Positions 1-10,867 of a stretch of 64,000 nt of DNA are shown one piece after another. How positions within the stretch are numbered: the first letter of the stretch is position 1; every line of letters starts with the position of its first letter. A program made the position numbers and the translations under genes. The notes under the pieces were generated by a model, which was given only the letters and a program-made list of their open reading frames with translations, did not search any database and was not told where the DNA came from. Source of the stretch: Oscheius tipulae (lineage: Eukaryota; Nematoda; Chromadorea; Rhabditida; Rhabditidae); assembly GCA_037178975.1 (NCBI GenBank), contig JASJZH010000001.1, positions 3,348,001-3,412,000 on the forward strand, written 5' to 3'.

Positions 1-71
1 GAATAGAAATATACACATTTATGTTCTTCATAAACCTTAGTAATTCAGTCACTAAAAAATTCTAGTCAATC

Positions 72-566
72 TCAATTGCCGGCGGCTTCTTTACGTGCTT
101 TGCGCTGAAGAAGACGTCGTTCGCGCTCGAACTCCTAATAGTTCGTGTTTAGAGTAGAAAGAAGAAGTTAACACACCTTGATTCGCATCAAATAGTCATC
201 GTATTCGCACTTGTCCCATGCGCCTCGTTCTCCATCACAGGCATGGCCAGCAAAAGGAGCATTTTGAGTATGAAACAAAGGACTTCTGAATCGAAAAAAT
301 GCCCAACCTGGCACTTCATGAGAGGAATGAGCAAATGTGCGCAATAATCTCGTTGTCCTGGCTTCAGTTTCCACTGCTCCATCTCTTCCCACGTCGCCTT
401 CATTTCACGTACCTCAACAGGTTATAATAAAGTAAATTCTACACGAACAAACCTTTCTCGGCTTCTCAAATCCATATTGCGGGTCAAACGTAGCCGGCCT
501 GTCCGTGCGAGGGGCGATAACCGGCTGGTAGGCTCCCTCTAAAGAGACGGAGAGTTTAGTACCCAT
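72..566 (-). CDS. NDUFB7: NADH dehydrogenase 1 beta subcomplex subunit 7 (complex I accessory subunit)
   Basis: This is an accessory subunit of mitochondrial complex I that acts on the intermembrane-space side. The protein begins MGTKL, keeping the N-myristoylation-type glycine of the family. It continues with FDPQYGF, then RDYCAHLLIPLMKC (first CX9C pair), ACDGERGAWDKC (second CX9C pair) and ends ERERRLLQRKARK, all close to the animal protein. Exons are roughly 453-566, 308-412, 177-285 and 72-134. Introns 135-176 and 413-452 are canonical. The join between exons 2 and 3 is unclear. The only obvious GT-AG pair encloses 22 nt (286-307) and does not keep the frame, so either the splice site differs or there is a one-base error. 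A 3' splice site (TTGCAG) lies 2 nt before the ATG. Identity is secure; the internal boundary is not. Confidence 0.88.
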
Positions 567-903
567 TCCTGCAAGATTTTGGTAAATTTTGGGAGACAAT
601 AAGCAATGACAAGCAGATAGAAACGGGGAAAACTTGGAAAGGCTGGAAAAGAAGGGAGCGTAAGAAATGTAAACTGCATGCAGTTGTGTGCGTCCAGGCT
701 CGTCCTCGTTGGACACAGTTCGAAGTTTCTTCGCGACTCTCATAATGTTCACGTACTTGCTTGTTTGGCTTCTCTTCTTCCTTGTTAGAAAACAAAATAC
801 TAACTTTCAGTGACTCCATGCTTCTCCCAAAAGTCACCGCTCTCGCTGTGGCCTCTACCAGAGTACGCAATATCATTTTTTCTTTCTACAAAAACTTCAG
901 ACC
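567..903. promoter_or_regulatory. Short spacer between NDUFB7 and MCEE, with an unassigned minus-strand ORF
   Basis: The two flanking genes point away from each other, so this 337-bp interval should hold both promoters. It also contains a minus-strand open frame starting with an ATG at 876, preceded 9 nt upstream by a TTTTTGTAG acceptor. Its N-terminus (MILRTLVEATARAV) is amphipathic and could be a mitochondrial presequence. If real, it would be the first gene of a two-gene unit with NDUFB7. I could not resolve its exons or recognise the product. Confidence 0.3.
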
Positions 904-1675
904 ATGGCGAGCCATCCACTGGCTGGACTTCTAGGCAAGCTAAATCACGTCGCCATCGCCACTCCGAATCTTGAGAAATCGTCGAAGTTTTACAAGGATC
1001 TTGGAGCCAAAGTCAGCGATCCAGTGGTATGTTTTCTTGTTTTGATGGCTGTAGATCAAACGATCAAGGTTGTTTTTTTACAGCTCGGCAGATCTTCTAA
1101 ACTAAGAAAGCACAATGGTGTCTGTGGTTGACTCTGTGTGTTTGTTTGTCTGTTTGTTTGTCTGAGACCACGAAGCAAAGATGGCAGATAAAGAATTATT
1201 GATAGGAATCTCGCTCAATTTGTGGTAGCTCGACTAGAAAGTTAAAAAAAACCCGAACGACTACGAAGTATAGTGTTATATTACTAAATCTCTAAAAGAT
1301 AAACACAACTGAACACTTTAGTTAACATTGTATTTTCAGCCTCAGCCAGAACATGGGGTCTACACCGTCTTTGTCGAACTTCCCAACTCGAAAATTGAGC
1401 TTCTTCATCCCTACGGCGACAAATCACCCATCCAGGCCTTTCTGAACAAGAACAAAGACGGTGGAATGCATCATATTTGCATCGAAGTCAAGGATATCCA
1501 CAAGGTATAATATTTTTGTTCATGAGACAAAAGTGTTCAGGCCATGGACGCTGTCAAGAAGCTCGGAGTGCGTACTCTTGGAGAGAAGCCGAAGATTGGA
1601 GCTCATGGAAAAGACGTCATCTTTCTTCATCCGAAGGATTGCGGAGGAGTGCTAACAGAACTCGAGCAGGAATAA
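904..1675 (+). CDS. MCEE: Methylmalonyl-CoA epimerase
   Basis: The mitochondrial enzyme interconverts (2S)- and (2R)-methylmalonyl-CoA in the propionyl-CoA to succinyl-CoA pathway. It is a single VOC (glyoxalase-fold) protein. Exons 904-1026, 1340-1504 and 1541-1675 join in frame to 140 residues. Family signatures are LNHVAIATPNLEKS at the N-terminus, HGVYTVFVELPNSKIELLHP, GGMHHICIEV and the C-terminal KIGAHGKDVIFLHPKDCGGV. Metal-ligand positions of the family (His in LNHVA, His in MHHIC, Glu near the C-terminus) are present. Intron 1 is 313 nt and intron 2 only 36 nt. No presequence is encoded before LGKLNH beyond about 10 residues, so the start may be short, or targeting weak. An ACTTCAG acceptor lies 3 nt before the ATG. 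Confidence 0.93.
1136..1165. repeat. Tetranucleotide tract (TTTG/TCTG) in MCEE intron 1
   Basis: About seven consecutive TTTG or TCTG units make an imperfect microsatellite inside the only long intron of MCEE. It has no evident function. Confidence 0.7.
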
Positions 1676-1839
1676 TCTATCCCTCTATCACAAGAAGACG
1701 GTCACAAGTTTTTATCTGTCATAAGAGCCTGTACAAACTTATCTGGTAACTTTCCACGGTTAGTGTTTTTCAGAGTAAAGTTTTATTGAACCAGTATAGT
1801 ACACGTCGTTTTTGAGTATCTTCAGTTGTTCGGAATCCT

Positions 1840-2637
1840 TCAAACTATGTCGTTATGAGCTTCTTTCAACGAAGCAAGCATCGGAGCCTTGTTCTTCGGA
1901 CGATAGACCTTGGTTCCTTCGGAATCGTTGAACAGTTCGAATGAATTCTGACGAAGTTTGTCAATGATGCTCTTCGTCTGACTGTCGGAATACATATTCG
2001 ATGTCTTTTTGTATTGACCATCCTCAGTCGGCATTAAGAGAATGACCTGAATGGAACTATGACCTCTTTTCAGTGTAAATACTATTGACCTTCAAATCGA
2101 AAAGGGATGAGTCAGAAAAGTTACCTGTGGAGGAGGACGAGCTTCATTGGCTCGGAGCCAATCTCTGGCTTTGAAGAAGAGACATCGGAGACCAAAGGCA
2201 CTCAGTCGGATGATGGCAAGGACCTGGAATCGTAATTTCTGTTCTTCTTGCTTGTCCTTACCAAAAGAACACAGAGGATGACCAAAGCGACTTTGATGTA
2301 AGAGGAGAGTGAGATGGCCTCAGAAACGATGGCATCGACCTCGGCTGGAAGATTACTTGACTATGTTTCAAACGATTGATTTCGACTGTCCCCCATTTTA
2401 AATCCCCTAAAGTTCGACTTCGAACAAAAGCCCATTACTTTAATTACGCACAATACAGAAAACCATCATGCAAGCATATTTACCCGTGGTTTCGTTATAG
2501 TAGTAGTCTGGTTCGCTACCTGTGATATTGTAGCTGAGACGGCTGAACTCGACTTCGAACTTGTCTCCCAGATCACCAGCCTTGTCAGTCACCGATTTGA
2601 ACAGACGCGTTCCCAGATTGTTGATCATACCGGACAT
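1840..2637 (-). CDS. Small single-pass membrane protein of unknown function
   Basis: Exons 2484-2637, 2262-2344, 2125-2223 and 1840-2046 join in frame to 180 residues. The N-terminal half is hydrophilic (MSGMINNLGTRLFKSVTDKA) with a YYYN patch. One hydrophobic segment (about residues 65-90, IKVALVILCVLLVLAIIRLS) should span a membrane. The C-terminal tail is polar and ends KEAHNDIV. I do not recognise the family. The internal introns have GT-AG ends and a TTTCAG acceptor precedes the ATG by 5 nt, so the model is well supported as a gene although its role is not. It is convergent with MCEE, with stop codons about 165 bp apart. Confidence 0.75.
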
Positions 2638-3473
2638 TTACGCTGAAATGGAACGAATAAGAATGAGAGTAAAGTAGAGAAGGTGGTCTGTACCCGAAGA
2701 ATGTTTGGATTGGTCAAGCGACTGTTTCAGGGAGAGAAGAGAACAGGAGGAGGAGAAACATACCTCGAGGTTATGTCTCAGAAAGAAAACACGTGAGGAA
2801 ATCAACAGGAGACAAACAGTTTCGACACGCGAGTAATAAATCAGCGCTGTCCTTTAGATCCCATCGATCAGAGAACCGTAAATATAGCTGTCTAGACTTT
2901 GACCCAAGTACTGCTAATACGAAAAGAAGAAAATGTTGAGACGAAGACAGGAGGAGAGGACATTGTACTCCCTCCTTCACACGCTGAACTGTGAGTAATC
3001 CGAAAACATCCACCATCCGTGGAAAATATTGATGCTCTTTTGCGGAAAAGGACAATCCTGACAACAGATTTTGTATGTTTGTCTGTCGAAGGGGGATGGG
3101 TCACAGTAGGTAATGAGGTGGAACCGGTTGACGGAAAAGGACGCGGCAGAATGACTCAAAAGGATTACCGATCAGAGTTGGTGGAGAAAGTAAAAAGTTA
3201 GTATTGTCAGTAAGGTGAATGGCCTCCAGTTTCCACTGATTCTGTTTTGGTGGAAGGAGACAGTTTGGTTGCTTTGTAATTGACCTCGTAAAAACTTCAA
3301 GGACGAGAGTTTTTGGCGAGGACGGTCGGCGTCATTTCCAAATTAACCAGCTGCTGTGACGAATGTGATCAGACAGTATTCTCTTTGTGAGAGCCCTTCA
3401 GAAGTTGCAAGAACAAAAGAGTCGCCAAGACCACCAACAAGTCAAATACTTTTCAAAAAAATTACAAAATGAC
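2638..3473. other. Intergenic, no gene seen
   Basis: Overlapping short open frames on both strands show no coding character, no splice structure and no recognisable motif. Part of it must be the promoter of the 180-residue membrane protein gene. Confidence 0.5.
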
Positions 3474-3830
3474 TGAAGGTCTGGGGGTATTGAGAAGGCT
3501 GCACAGTTACGAACTGCTCACGGGCGCGATCCAGCCACTGCGACGCGCGGAGGTTTTTGCCTGCTCCCTTTCGGGCCTGAGCCATACACCTCTCCTTGAC
3601 CGCCCAGGACACCAGACCCTACGGCCTGGAACCCTTGGCGACGCCTCGCTTGGCTTGGACGCCCGGTCGCCACAGTCGTGACAGCACAGAGCTCCTCCCC
3701 TCACTCCATTCACACCAGTCTACGGTCCAAGCTGACTCACAACCGCCCGCCACGACGATCCGCGGTTTAGTGCATTTCTCCCCGAGAGACATGCGAGAGG
3801 ATGGCGCGACGCAATTGCTGGGGCAGAGTT
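3474..3830. other. GC-rich block of unknown origin
   Basis: This roughly 360-bp block is clearly richer in G+C than the flanks and has sharp edges. It carries open frames on both strands (3469-3681 +, 3507-3713 -) but none resembles a known protein. It lies next to a decayed helicase gene, so a transposon or satellite fragment is possible. I found no terminal repeats. Confidence 0.35.
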
Positions 3831-3835
3831 CTATA

Positions 3836-4400
3836 GAATCTCTCCTATTTTAGGCTTAAGACTGCACTTTTTATCATTTTGATGTTCTGCAAAGTTGTAG
3901 AGCAGATCAAGAGCTTTAACTTTGCAGGACATCACAACACTCGCAAATGTTGTCTTTATCAAGAAAAATGTGTTCATCCGTCTTAAAGTATTTCCTCTTA
4001 GGTCTTTCAGGGTCCTGTTACTCAAGAACTGCTTGAAATTTGCAGGTGGTAGATCTTCTTCTTGATGGTCCCGCTCGAAATCAGTCTGTAGATGGTCACG
4101 TCTCGGTTCTGCCCAATCCTCCTCTCACGAGCCTGGGTATCGGTCTAAACGGGGGAGTATGTTGTTAATGAGCCAAATTACTGAAAGATTCCAATCTGGG
4201 TCGAAGATGAGTACCTGAAAATGTTTATGTCATGGGGTTTGGCCATGGGGATTCACCGTGTTTGCATCGGTCAAGTTGACTCCCAGTCCAATGACTTTCA
4301 GGAATACATACATCGTGGGATTCTAGAAACTGTCACTGTCGCTTCGCTGACCTACCTGATTGAACTCGTGAATACGTTGCCTAGTTTAGCACTTCCTGCA
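3836..4400 (-). pseudogene. Decayed SNF2 helicase of the CSB/ERCC6 type, C-terminal part
   Basis: Reading the minus strand from about 4400 gives QRIHEFNQ, an intron, then MYVFLKVIGLGVNLTDANT, an intron, VLIFDPDWNLS, a 36-39 nt intron and [20 protein letters not shown]. These match helicase motifs V and VI of CSB/Rad26. After the KKKIYHLQI segment the frame shifts and continues as [15 protein letters not shown], the post-helicase segment typical of CSB. Damage includes the frameshift near 4040, loss of the two residues normally in ARERAWRIGQ, loss of about four residues before GLGVNL and a likely in-frame stop near 4395. No ATPase half was found upstream. It is most simply a truncated pseudogene. 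Confidence 0.72.
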
Positions 4401-4771
4401 GTCTGTTCCTTTTTCAATCCATTTTCAATTACTCTTCAGTCTAACTTCAAAAAACCAAGCAGTGTTGACTTCTGCAGTTTCTCAAACAGGCTTTCTAAAG
4501 TTCGAGGCTATATCTGGCTTTGTCTGGCCTACGGTGTCAATTAATGTTTTTGGTAGGAGGATCCGTGGTTCATGACCCTGTTTATCCACTTGTCCATTAA
4601 TTCCCATTCTCCCAGCTTATCACAATATTTTGCAAGAGTGTCATTGGATTCTAAGAGAGTGCAAGTCGTCTGGGCACTTCTCATTGAAAATGCATGCACA
4701 TCTGCCCATCAGAAATGGAGGAGACCGTTCATATCGAGACAACGACGTCCACACATTGAGTGGCTTACACA
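4401..4771. other. Intergenic, nothing recognised
   Basis: This lies between the helicase remnant and the next gene. It may include further unrecognisable helicase exons on the minus strand and the promoter of the plus-strand surface-protein gene. Confidence 0.4.
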
Positions 4772-5803
4772 ATGTTCCCCCCTTTTCTTCTTCTCCTGTT
4801 CCCGATTGTCTTCTGTCGTCTCTGTGTCGACGATCAGAAGGGATGGTGCGAAGGCCACGAGATCTGGGGTTGGTGCTTTCACAACAAGACCGACGGTCGA
4901 TTCAACTGTGACGAGGCCAATTTCTGCGTCGAGCAGGTATTTTCTAGAAGATTTGGAAAGCAAAATCTTTTTAGGATACGCTGAAGAACAAGAAGAGCAG
5001 CGGCTGCTTCACTAGGAACAACAACACTGTCTGTTGTTGCAATGATGTGGTAAGAGTTCTGAATATGGTTAGTATTCTTTTAGGACGGTTGCAACCTCGG
5101 CTTCATCCAACAGACGCCGAAGTATGAGAAGGCGCAAGCCTGTTACAACGCGGTCGAGGAGCCAGGAGAGGATGTCAAGATGTTCAAGCCATGTGACGAT
5201 CCCTGGTGCTTTGCCTTCTTGCACTCTGATGCGGTAAGTGATTGGAAGGCTTTCTGTTACCTGTTCAGGACGGGGGATTGACCACGGTCCTTCGAGGCTG
5301 TCATTCGCGTAAGATGGTCACTCACCACATGTTCCTCCAGGAGGACAAGGTAAAAATCACTTTTTTCAATATATTTCTTCTAAGAAATACCACAACAACA
5401 CGAAGTGGCACGACTCGAAAGACATAGCCGCCCAGCCGAGCTGCGACGAGATCGCCAGTCTTCAAGAGAACGTAAACGGCACGCAGTCTATGTGTTACGA
5501 GTTCGACTTTGAAAATGTTAGTTATCTTCTTATGTAGCAACATGAGTATAGGACGACGGAGAGCCGAAGAAGGGAAGACTCTGCTGCTGTAAGGGCCAGG
5601 CCAGATGCAACGAGCAGTTCTCTTGGGGGGACGAGGCCATCAACAAGGTATGGGCAAAAGTTTTATCAAGAAAAATATTATAGGATGAGCTGGAAAAGTT
5701 GAAGAAAGAACGGGTGGTCGAAACGAACTTGGTGGGCAAGCTCGGACTAGTCACAGCTCTATTCCTCTCTCTTCTTCACTCATTTTTGGAACTCGTCTGC
5801 TAA
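4772..5803 (+). CDS. Secreted, probably GPI-anchored protein with two 10-cysteine modules (ET/Ly6-like)
   Basis: Seven exons (4772-4936, 4975-5049, 5084-5233, 5269-5349, 5385-5516, 5552-5647, 5684-5803) give 272 residues. All six introns are phase 0 and only 34-38 nt long. The N-terminus FPPFLLLLFPIVFC is a signal peptide. Two cysteine modules follow, each with ten cysteines and each ending in a CCC...CN signature (CCCNDVDGCN; CCCKGQARCN). That ending is typical of three-finger Ly6/activin-receptor ectodomains and of the nematode ET module. The C-terminus LGLVTALFLSLLHSFLELVC is hydrophobic with nothing after it, as in GPI-attachment signals. There are N-glycosylation sequons (NKT, NNT, NGT). 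Function is unknown; a cell-surface or cuticle-facing role is inferred. Confidence 0.85.
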
Positions 5804-7940
5804 CTTATATGGTACCTGCTAATAAATCTATTGTCGTTGTGAATCGTCGACCCGGCGCCTTTATTTCCTCTCACTCCAGTTCCTTCAGCAAGGTCAGTCT
5901 CCCTCTCGAGGCGTTTTATTACGACCCACCACGGACATAGTCCGAATATTGTCCTCCTGCCAGCCGTCTCTTACAGTTTACATGTTTGGACATGGACACC
6001 ATATCAGCACCGGCTGTTTGCACTTCCCGATCGAGGTTACGACCCCCCTCTTTGGCAGATTGTAGTGTCCAGGAAGTCGCGGTCACTATAGACAGAGTTA
6101 TCTTTCTTTTAGTTTGACCCTCTATTCCGTCAAGCATTTGAAGAGGGCTCCAATAGTCGGGACAGATCAGGATCTAAGCTGTAGTGAGTTCAGGAAAGAA
6201 TCTCTGGTATTCGGTCTTGAAGCAAAGCTGATCAGCTTACTTCTTCCCTTGCTTGCAAATCATGTAATGCTGACAGAAGCCAATCTAAAGTGGTTCTATT
6301 GGGATACTTGTACACAGAGTACCTCTTCCATTCCAAACATAGCAAGTGTTCGACTCCTATCCTTGAACCGAAAGATCTCAGGCTTAATGACTTGTACTTT
6401 TCAGTGATCAAAACGACGATTCGACAAGCTGTCAAGTGTTACTCAAGTAATCAACTTCCTTATTGTAAACTCCTCGTTTGTCTTGTTCAACTGTTTAGTA
6501 TTCTCATCCAAAACGTCCATCTCTCGGCATACAAATGTCACCCCTCGTTTCAATTAGCGTTTTCTCCCGCGCATATCAGGCGCACCTATCTGTCGCCACC
6601 GACTGAAATCCACGCTCATCTCACATTTCCATATGGCGATTTGTCGCGGTTTCCGTTTTGTGTCTCCTCTCTAGCCCTCTAACCCCGCAATTTGCGCGTT
6701 TAATCCCGGCAGTCTCCCCTCGGGGGCAAAAGGAACCAGTCGGACACAGACTGACCGACATATACAAGCGTGCCGAACACGAGGGGTGGATCTACATGTT
6801 CTCGGTCACGTGGGAACAAGAATAGAGCCTGTTTTGTCCCGCGAATCTACTCTTTTCGCTGTTGATGAGAGACCATTCATCGGCCCAAGTTTTTCACGAG
6901 AACTTTTGAGTCGTCCTCTTCCTTTTCAACCGTCTGTCAGTTCCAAGTCGTAGCTTATTAACGTTTGCATTGTGGCCCGGAGACTCTTGGATAAACCTAT
7001 TACGAGGGAATTTGGTTGAGCGATTGGTCTGTCTCTCATTTGCATAATGACATATGGGCATGGGGCCCCCGGAGGCGCTTCCTGCCCAGTCTTCCGCCAA
7101 GTCAATTAAGACACACCTTGGCGAGAGTAATCGTTCGTGGGAAGGGGTCCAGATGCGGCAAGAGGCAGCTGGCTCCGAGAACTGTCCGGATTCTGGCTTA
7201 TCCCCCCACTTCATTCCGGTAATGGCTTCCTCTGTTTTGATGCAATCTAACATTTTGGAGCAAGAGTTATGCGCCTGCCTCTAGCTCAAAAACAACTACA
7301 AATTATGCATTTATTTAGTTTCGGAACCTCTCATTACAGAACATCCTTACAGTAAGTATGCCTAAAGAGTCAGATCCTCATTCCCATCTATTTTCCCGTA
7401 CCAGCCGGCCCTGAAAAATCCCTGTTTACAAACAGGGCTCCTTATTGCAAGGCGGTGGTCACAACAGCTGCCAGCTGTTTTCCACCTTTGACTTTGTAGT
7501 CGCCCCTCACTCTTCACATGTTCCTTTTCTCTGTAAAATAACGGAACTTGAACTTAAACTCATTTTCTCTTTTCGGTTGTACTTCCTTTGTCTCTTGAGG
7601 GCGAACAGATGAGGATCTTATCGGCGAAGACGATCAGTTGGCTTATGCTTTCTCGTGGTGGGGGCAGAATTGACACGAGATAAAAGTTGACGACTCTTAC
7701 ACTGTCGAGGGCAGAGAGACACCTGTGCAGGTAAAAGAACAAGTGAACACAGAGGTCTCTTTTGCTCCGGGGTTTTGAGTTCCTTACTCACCTTCAGACA
7801 AACAACCATAACTGGAGCAGTTCCGTTCCACTCCTTGCGTTTCTGTTACTCTTTTCTTCAAACAGTCCCTTCTTCCTTGAACTCTGCCCGCCCATCCGGG
7901 AGTGGGCGTGTCCTCTCCCAGGCCGTTCCAACATGCAATA
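5804..7940. other. 2.1-kb intergenic region, no gene recognised
   Basis: Short open frames on both strands lack splice structure and known motifs. The distal end must contain the MARCH-gene promoter. Around 6540-6720 there is a pyrimidine- and C-rich stretch. I could not identify any RNA gene by tRNA boxes or by eye. Confidence 0.4.
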
Positions 7941-9935
7941 ATGCAGGGTCCAGCTGATCGTCTTCCAATGGCCACTACGTCTTCCGCTTCAAAAATTCCG
8001 CCGCTCGGTCTCCGCAGTCTACCTGATCTGACCAACATCAATTTCGATGAGACCCGCGTGGAAATCGAGCCCTTGATAGCTGGACCAAGCCGCTGCTGGA
8101 AACAGACCCCATTGCAACCGGTCGACTGGAAGAAGAGCAGTAAAGGTTGGTCTATTATCGTAAACAGAATGAGACGATAAATTTGCCCCCGGAACTGGTT
8201 ATTCTGCAATGGGCACTACTCAGCCACATATAGTTGCAGAAGTAGGAGATACATGCTTAATTGACTCTTGACTGACACCTAAATTGGGAGGTCCCCGGGG
8301 GTAAGGCTCTTTGAGAAAGTAGTACACACTCCTCATAGTTTCCAGTGTTTTGTATTCTCGACTACTGAACACGAACGGTTTGAGACAGGCTTTGGGCAAA
8401 CCATTGGAAAAGACTGGGAGCTATGAGAAAGTTCGGTCTCACTGTACAGAGAGCTTAAACAGATAGTCGAGGGCCAAAAAGAACTGGAATCCTTGACTAC
8501 CAGACTATTTTGAAGGCAACTGATTCTTACCCACTCACCCTGGTCCCATTCCCTTTGAACTCTTCCCTTGACTACCTGACCACGAATACTCCCAGTCCTT
8601 TTCCAAAAGACAAGTTTCTCCTCGTCTTCCATTGCATACGAAACGTGCCAGCTGGCATATTTGTCGATTGGCGCTGCGCATGAATGGCTTACGCAACAGA
8701 AGAAGTGGACAGCCGTAAAAGTTGTCCGGGACTACACACTTCTCGTGAATATTTGTCGCGGAACACACACGCAACGGACCAATGAATCATTCCCGCCTTG
8801 GAAGTGGGGGCTCGCTTTTGTTTACGTCTGCCAGCTAAATGGTCGGCCGGATGCTAAAAGTTCCTTTGCAGTGTCTCTGGCCTCTTCTTCTTCGGCTCCT
8901 CTCTGTCGCATATGCCATCTGGAAGGTACTTCCGGTCGAGACCCTCTCATCTCTCCCTGTCGCTGTTCCGGTAGTCTTCTCTACGTCCATAGAAGTTGTC
9001 TTGTCGTAAGTCGATGTCTCTTTCAGCCATCCAAGATGAGTTATAGCACTGGCTCGAACTCTCTACCCGCAAAATGGTCCCGTCGCCCAGATGCGAATTA
9101 TGTGGGTATCTCTACAGACGAGGAACTCTCTGGGATGTAGGTCTTTCTTCAGTTCATATAAAAAATTGGTTTAGGTACGAGGTCTACACTTTCCCCGTCT
9201 CAATATCCGCGATCGTCTCCTCAACATCTGCTTCATTATTGTTACTATTATCATGGCGCTGTGTGCAGTTGTGTCAATATCCTATTTACGGGTTGCCGAG
9301 CAGTTCTCAGCTACTGTCAGGTTCGTCCATTGTCCAGATAAGGGTTTCGCCTGTTCATCGCTCCAAACCCACATTTTTTGAACTGGGCCAAGACCATTTA
9401 GTATCACAACTGCCCTATATACAATAGGACCGTTTTCAGTTTGAATTGCCTCAGCTTCTAAAAACTTGCAAGTCTGTTCTTGTAGAGATTATAGCACTTC
9501 CAAAGAGTCAGCGTGTGTGTTTATGTCAGCCACCTAGGTCAGATTGCGCTATTTGAGACGACCACAACGTATGTCAAGCAGACGGGTTCTTGCTCTCTAC
9601 TCAAAGAAAACACTTTCAGAGGATATCGGGTAGTCTCATCGACGCTGTCCAACGATGATATGACTGTTGTCATCTGTACAATCCTGTTCTTTTTCGCCTT
9701 CTTCGTAGCCGTCTTCACCCAGTACCGGGCAGAAGCTTCAATCTTCAGATTCTTCTTCCGTTTCTGTGTGATCAATCGGAACTGGACCATCAGAAACTAC
9801 AATTTGTTGTGAGCACTTTCTCTCTCTCTTACCTTACCATGACCTTCGTACAGAGACGACCCAGAAATGCAGGCTGTCCGCCAGGCGCGTCGACAGCTGG
9901 TCGTACCTTTACCGACGAAAATCTCTTCCAAATAG
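7941..9935 (+). CDS. MARCH-family membrane RING-CH E3 ubiquitin ligase
   Basis: Exons 7941-8145, 8872-9005, 9047-9136, 9175-9320, 9620-9808 and 9854-9935 join in frame to 281 residues. An RING-CH (C4HC3) finger is split over exons 2 and 3: CRICHLEG, SPCRCSGSLLYVH, RSCL, then HWLEL and CELCGYLY. Two transmembrane helices follow: NICFIIVTIIMALCAVVSI in exon 4 and VVICTILFFFAFFVAVF in exon 5. This is the usual MARCH layout of an N-terminal RING-CH plus two membrane spans. Such enzymes ubiquitinate membrane proteins in endosomes, ER or plasma membrane. The ATG at 7941 overlaps the stop of a two-codon upstream ORF (ATG at 7933). Introns 1 (726 nt) and 4 (299 nt) are long for this locus; the others are 38-45 nt. 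Confidence 0.9.
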
Positions 9936-10570
9936 AGAACAGACTTCGTCTTTCCAACTTCTCAGGTCTCAAGTGCCTTGCCTGCACATCTTACCAAGTC
10001 ATGACTGTCAATAAATATCGTTCTTCCAAACCGGTAATAAATCAAAATTAGCCATTCCGACGACCATTCCTCATTGTAGCATCTGCTATTTCAGCTGTGC
10101 GCATACACCGAATCTAGATTGATTATGGTGTCTATTTCCTATGAGAAATCGAGCTGCTAAAAGATACATATCGAATCAAAAGAAGGCGCCTTCAATTGTG
10201 TCAAAGAGGAGATGATGTTGTGACAGCCGTTAATTATTCGATAGGCAAATGAACCAAATTGTGGCCGATTATCGCTGCGATGCAATCAGCCTCCTGGGAC
10301 CACCCTGTGAGCACAAAATGGAAGAATTAAATATTCTCCGTCATTTTTTTTTTGCGCTCAATTCAGCTGGTAATAGCTGGTAAAGCTCGAAGACTCAAGT
10401 TTCGAGTCTATTGGAAGAAATCCGAGTTCTAAATTTCCTGTCACATTTGTAACAATCTGACAAACTGGACCCATTTGAACGGACTACCGATTTTCTGACG
10501 TTTCCCGCTTTCAATAGTTTACCCGATCTTAATCAACAATACAACAAATAAAGCTTCCTTTGAGTAACCC
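9936..10570. other. Intergenic, nothing recognised
   Basis: AT-rich sequence downstream of the MARCH gene with AATAAA-like signals near 10010 and 10548 and no coding pattern. Confidence 0.4.
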
Positions 10571-10710
10571 ACATCTGCCAGCTAAAAGTTTCATTCTGGT
10601 GTCTGTAACCTATGTCATCTGGAAGGTACTTTCGGACATGATCCACTCTTCCTGTTTCGATAGTCTTCTCTATATCACAAGCCAATACTCCTTGAATCAT
10701 TCAAGATGAG
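10571..10710 (+). pseudogene. Degenerate fragment copy of the MARCH RING-CH exon
   Basis: This segment repeats, with substitutions and gaps, the sequence around 8824-9040. Matching blocks include CTGCCAGCTAAA, GCCATCTGGAAGGTACTT (here GTCATCTGGAAGGTACTT), GATAGTCTTCTCTA and TTCAAGATGAG. The last block lies in intron 2 of the parent gene, so the copy arose at the DNA level and not by retroposition. The RING cysteines are not maintained. Confidence 0.75.
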
Positions 10711-10867
10711 CAGAATTTGGCAGATTTCCCAGTCGGAATGTCAGCATAGTTAGGCGATTACGTCGAAGGGTTGCCCAAGGTACGGACGACGGTAGTTTGC
10801 CGCCTTGCCTCTTGTAGAGCTACTGGCGGAGGAAATTAAATTCCAACAGCACAGAAGCGAGACGCAG

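Noticed and set aside
2771-3201. Cluster of short open frames on both strands
   Set aside because: No motif, no splicing pattern and mutual overlap on both strands suggest chance frames.
8333-8774. Minus-strand open frames inside MARCH intron 1
   Set aside because: They lack known motifs and acceptor-start arrangement; the intron is defined by in-frame joining of its flanking exons.
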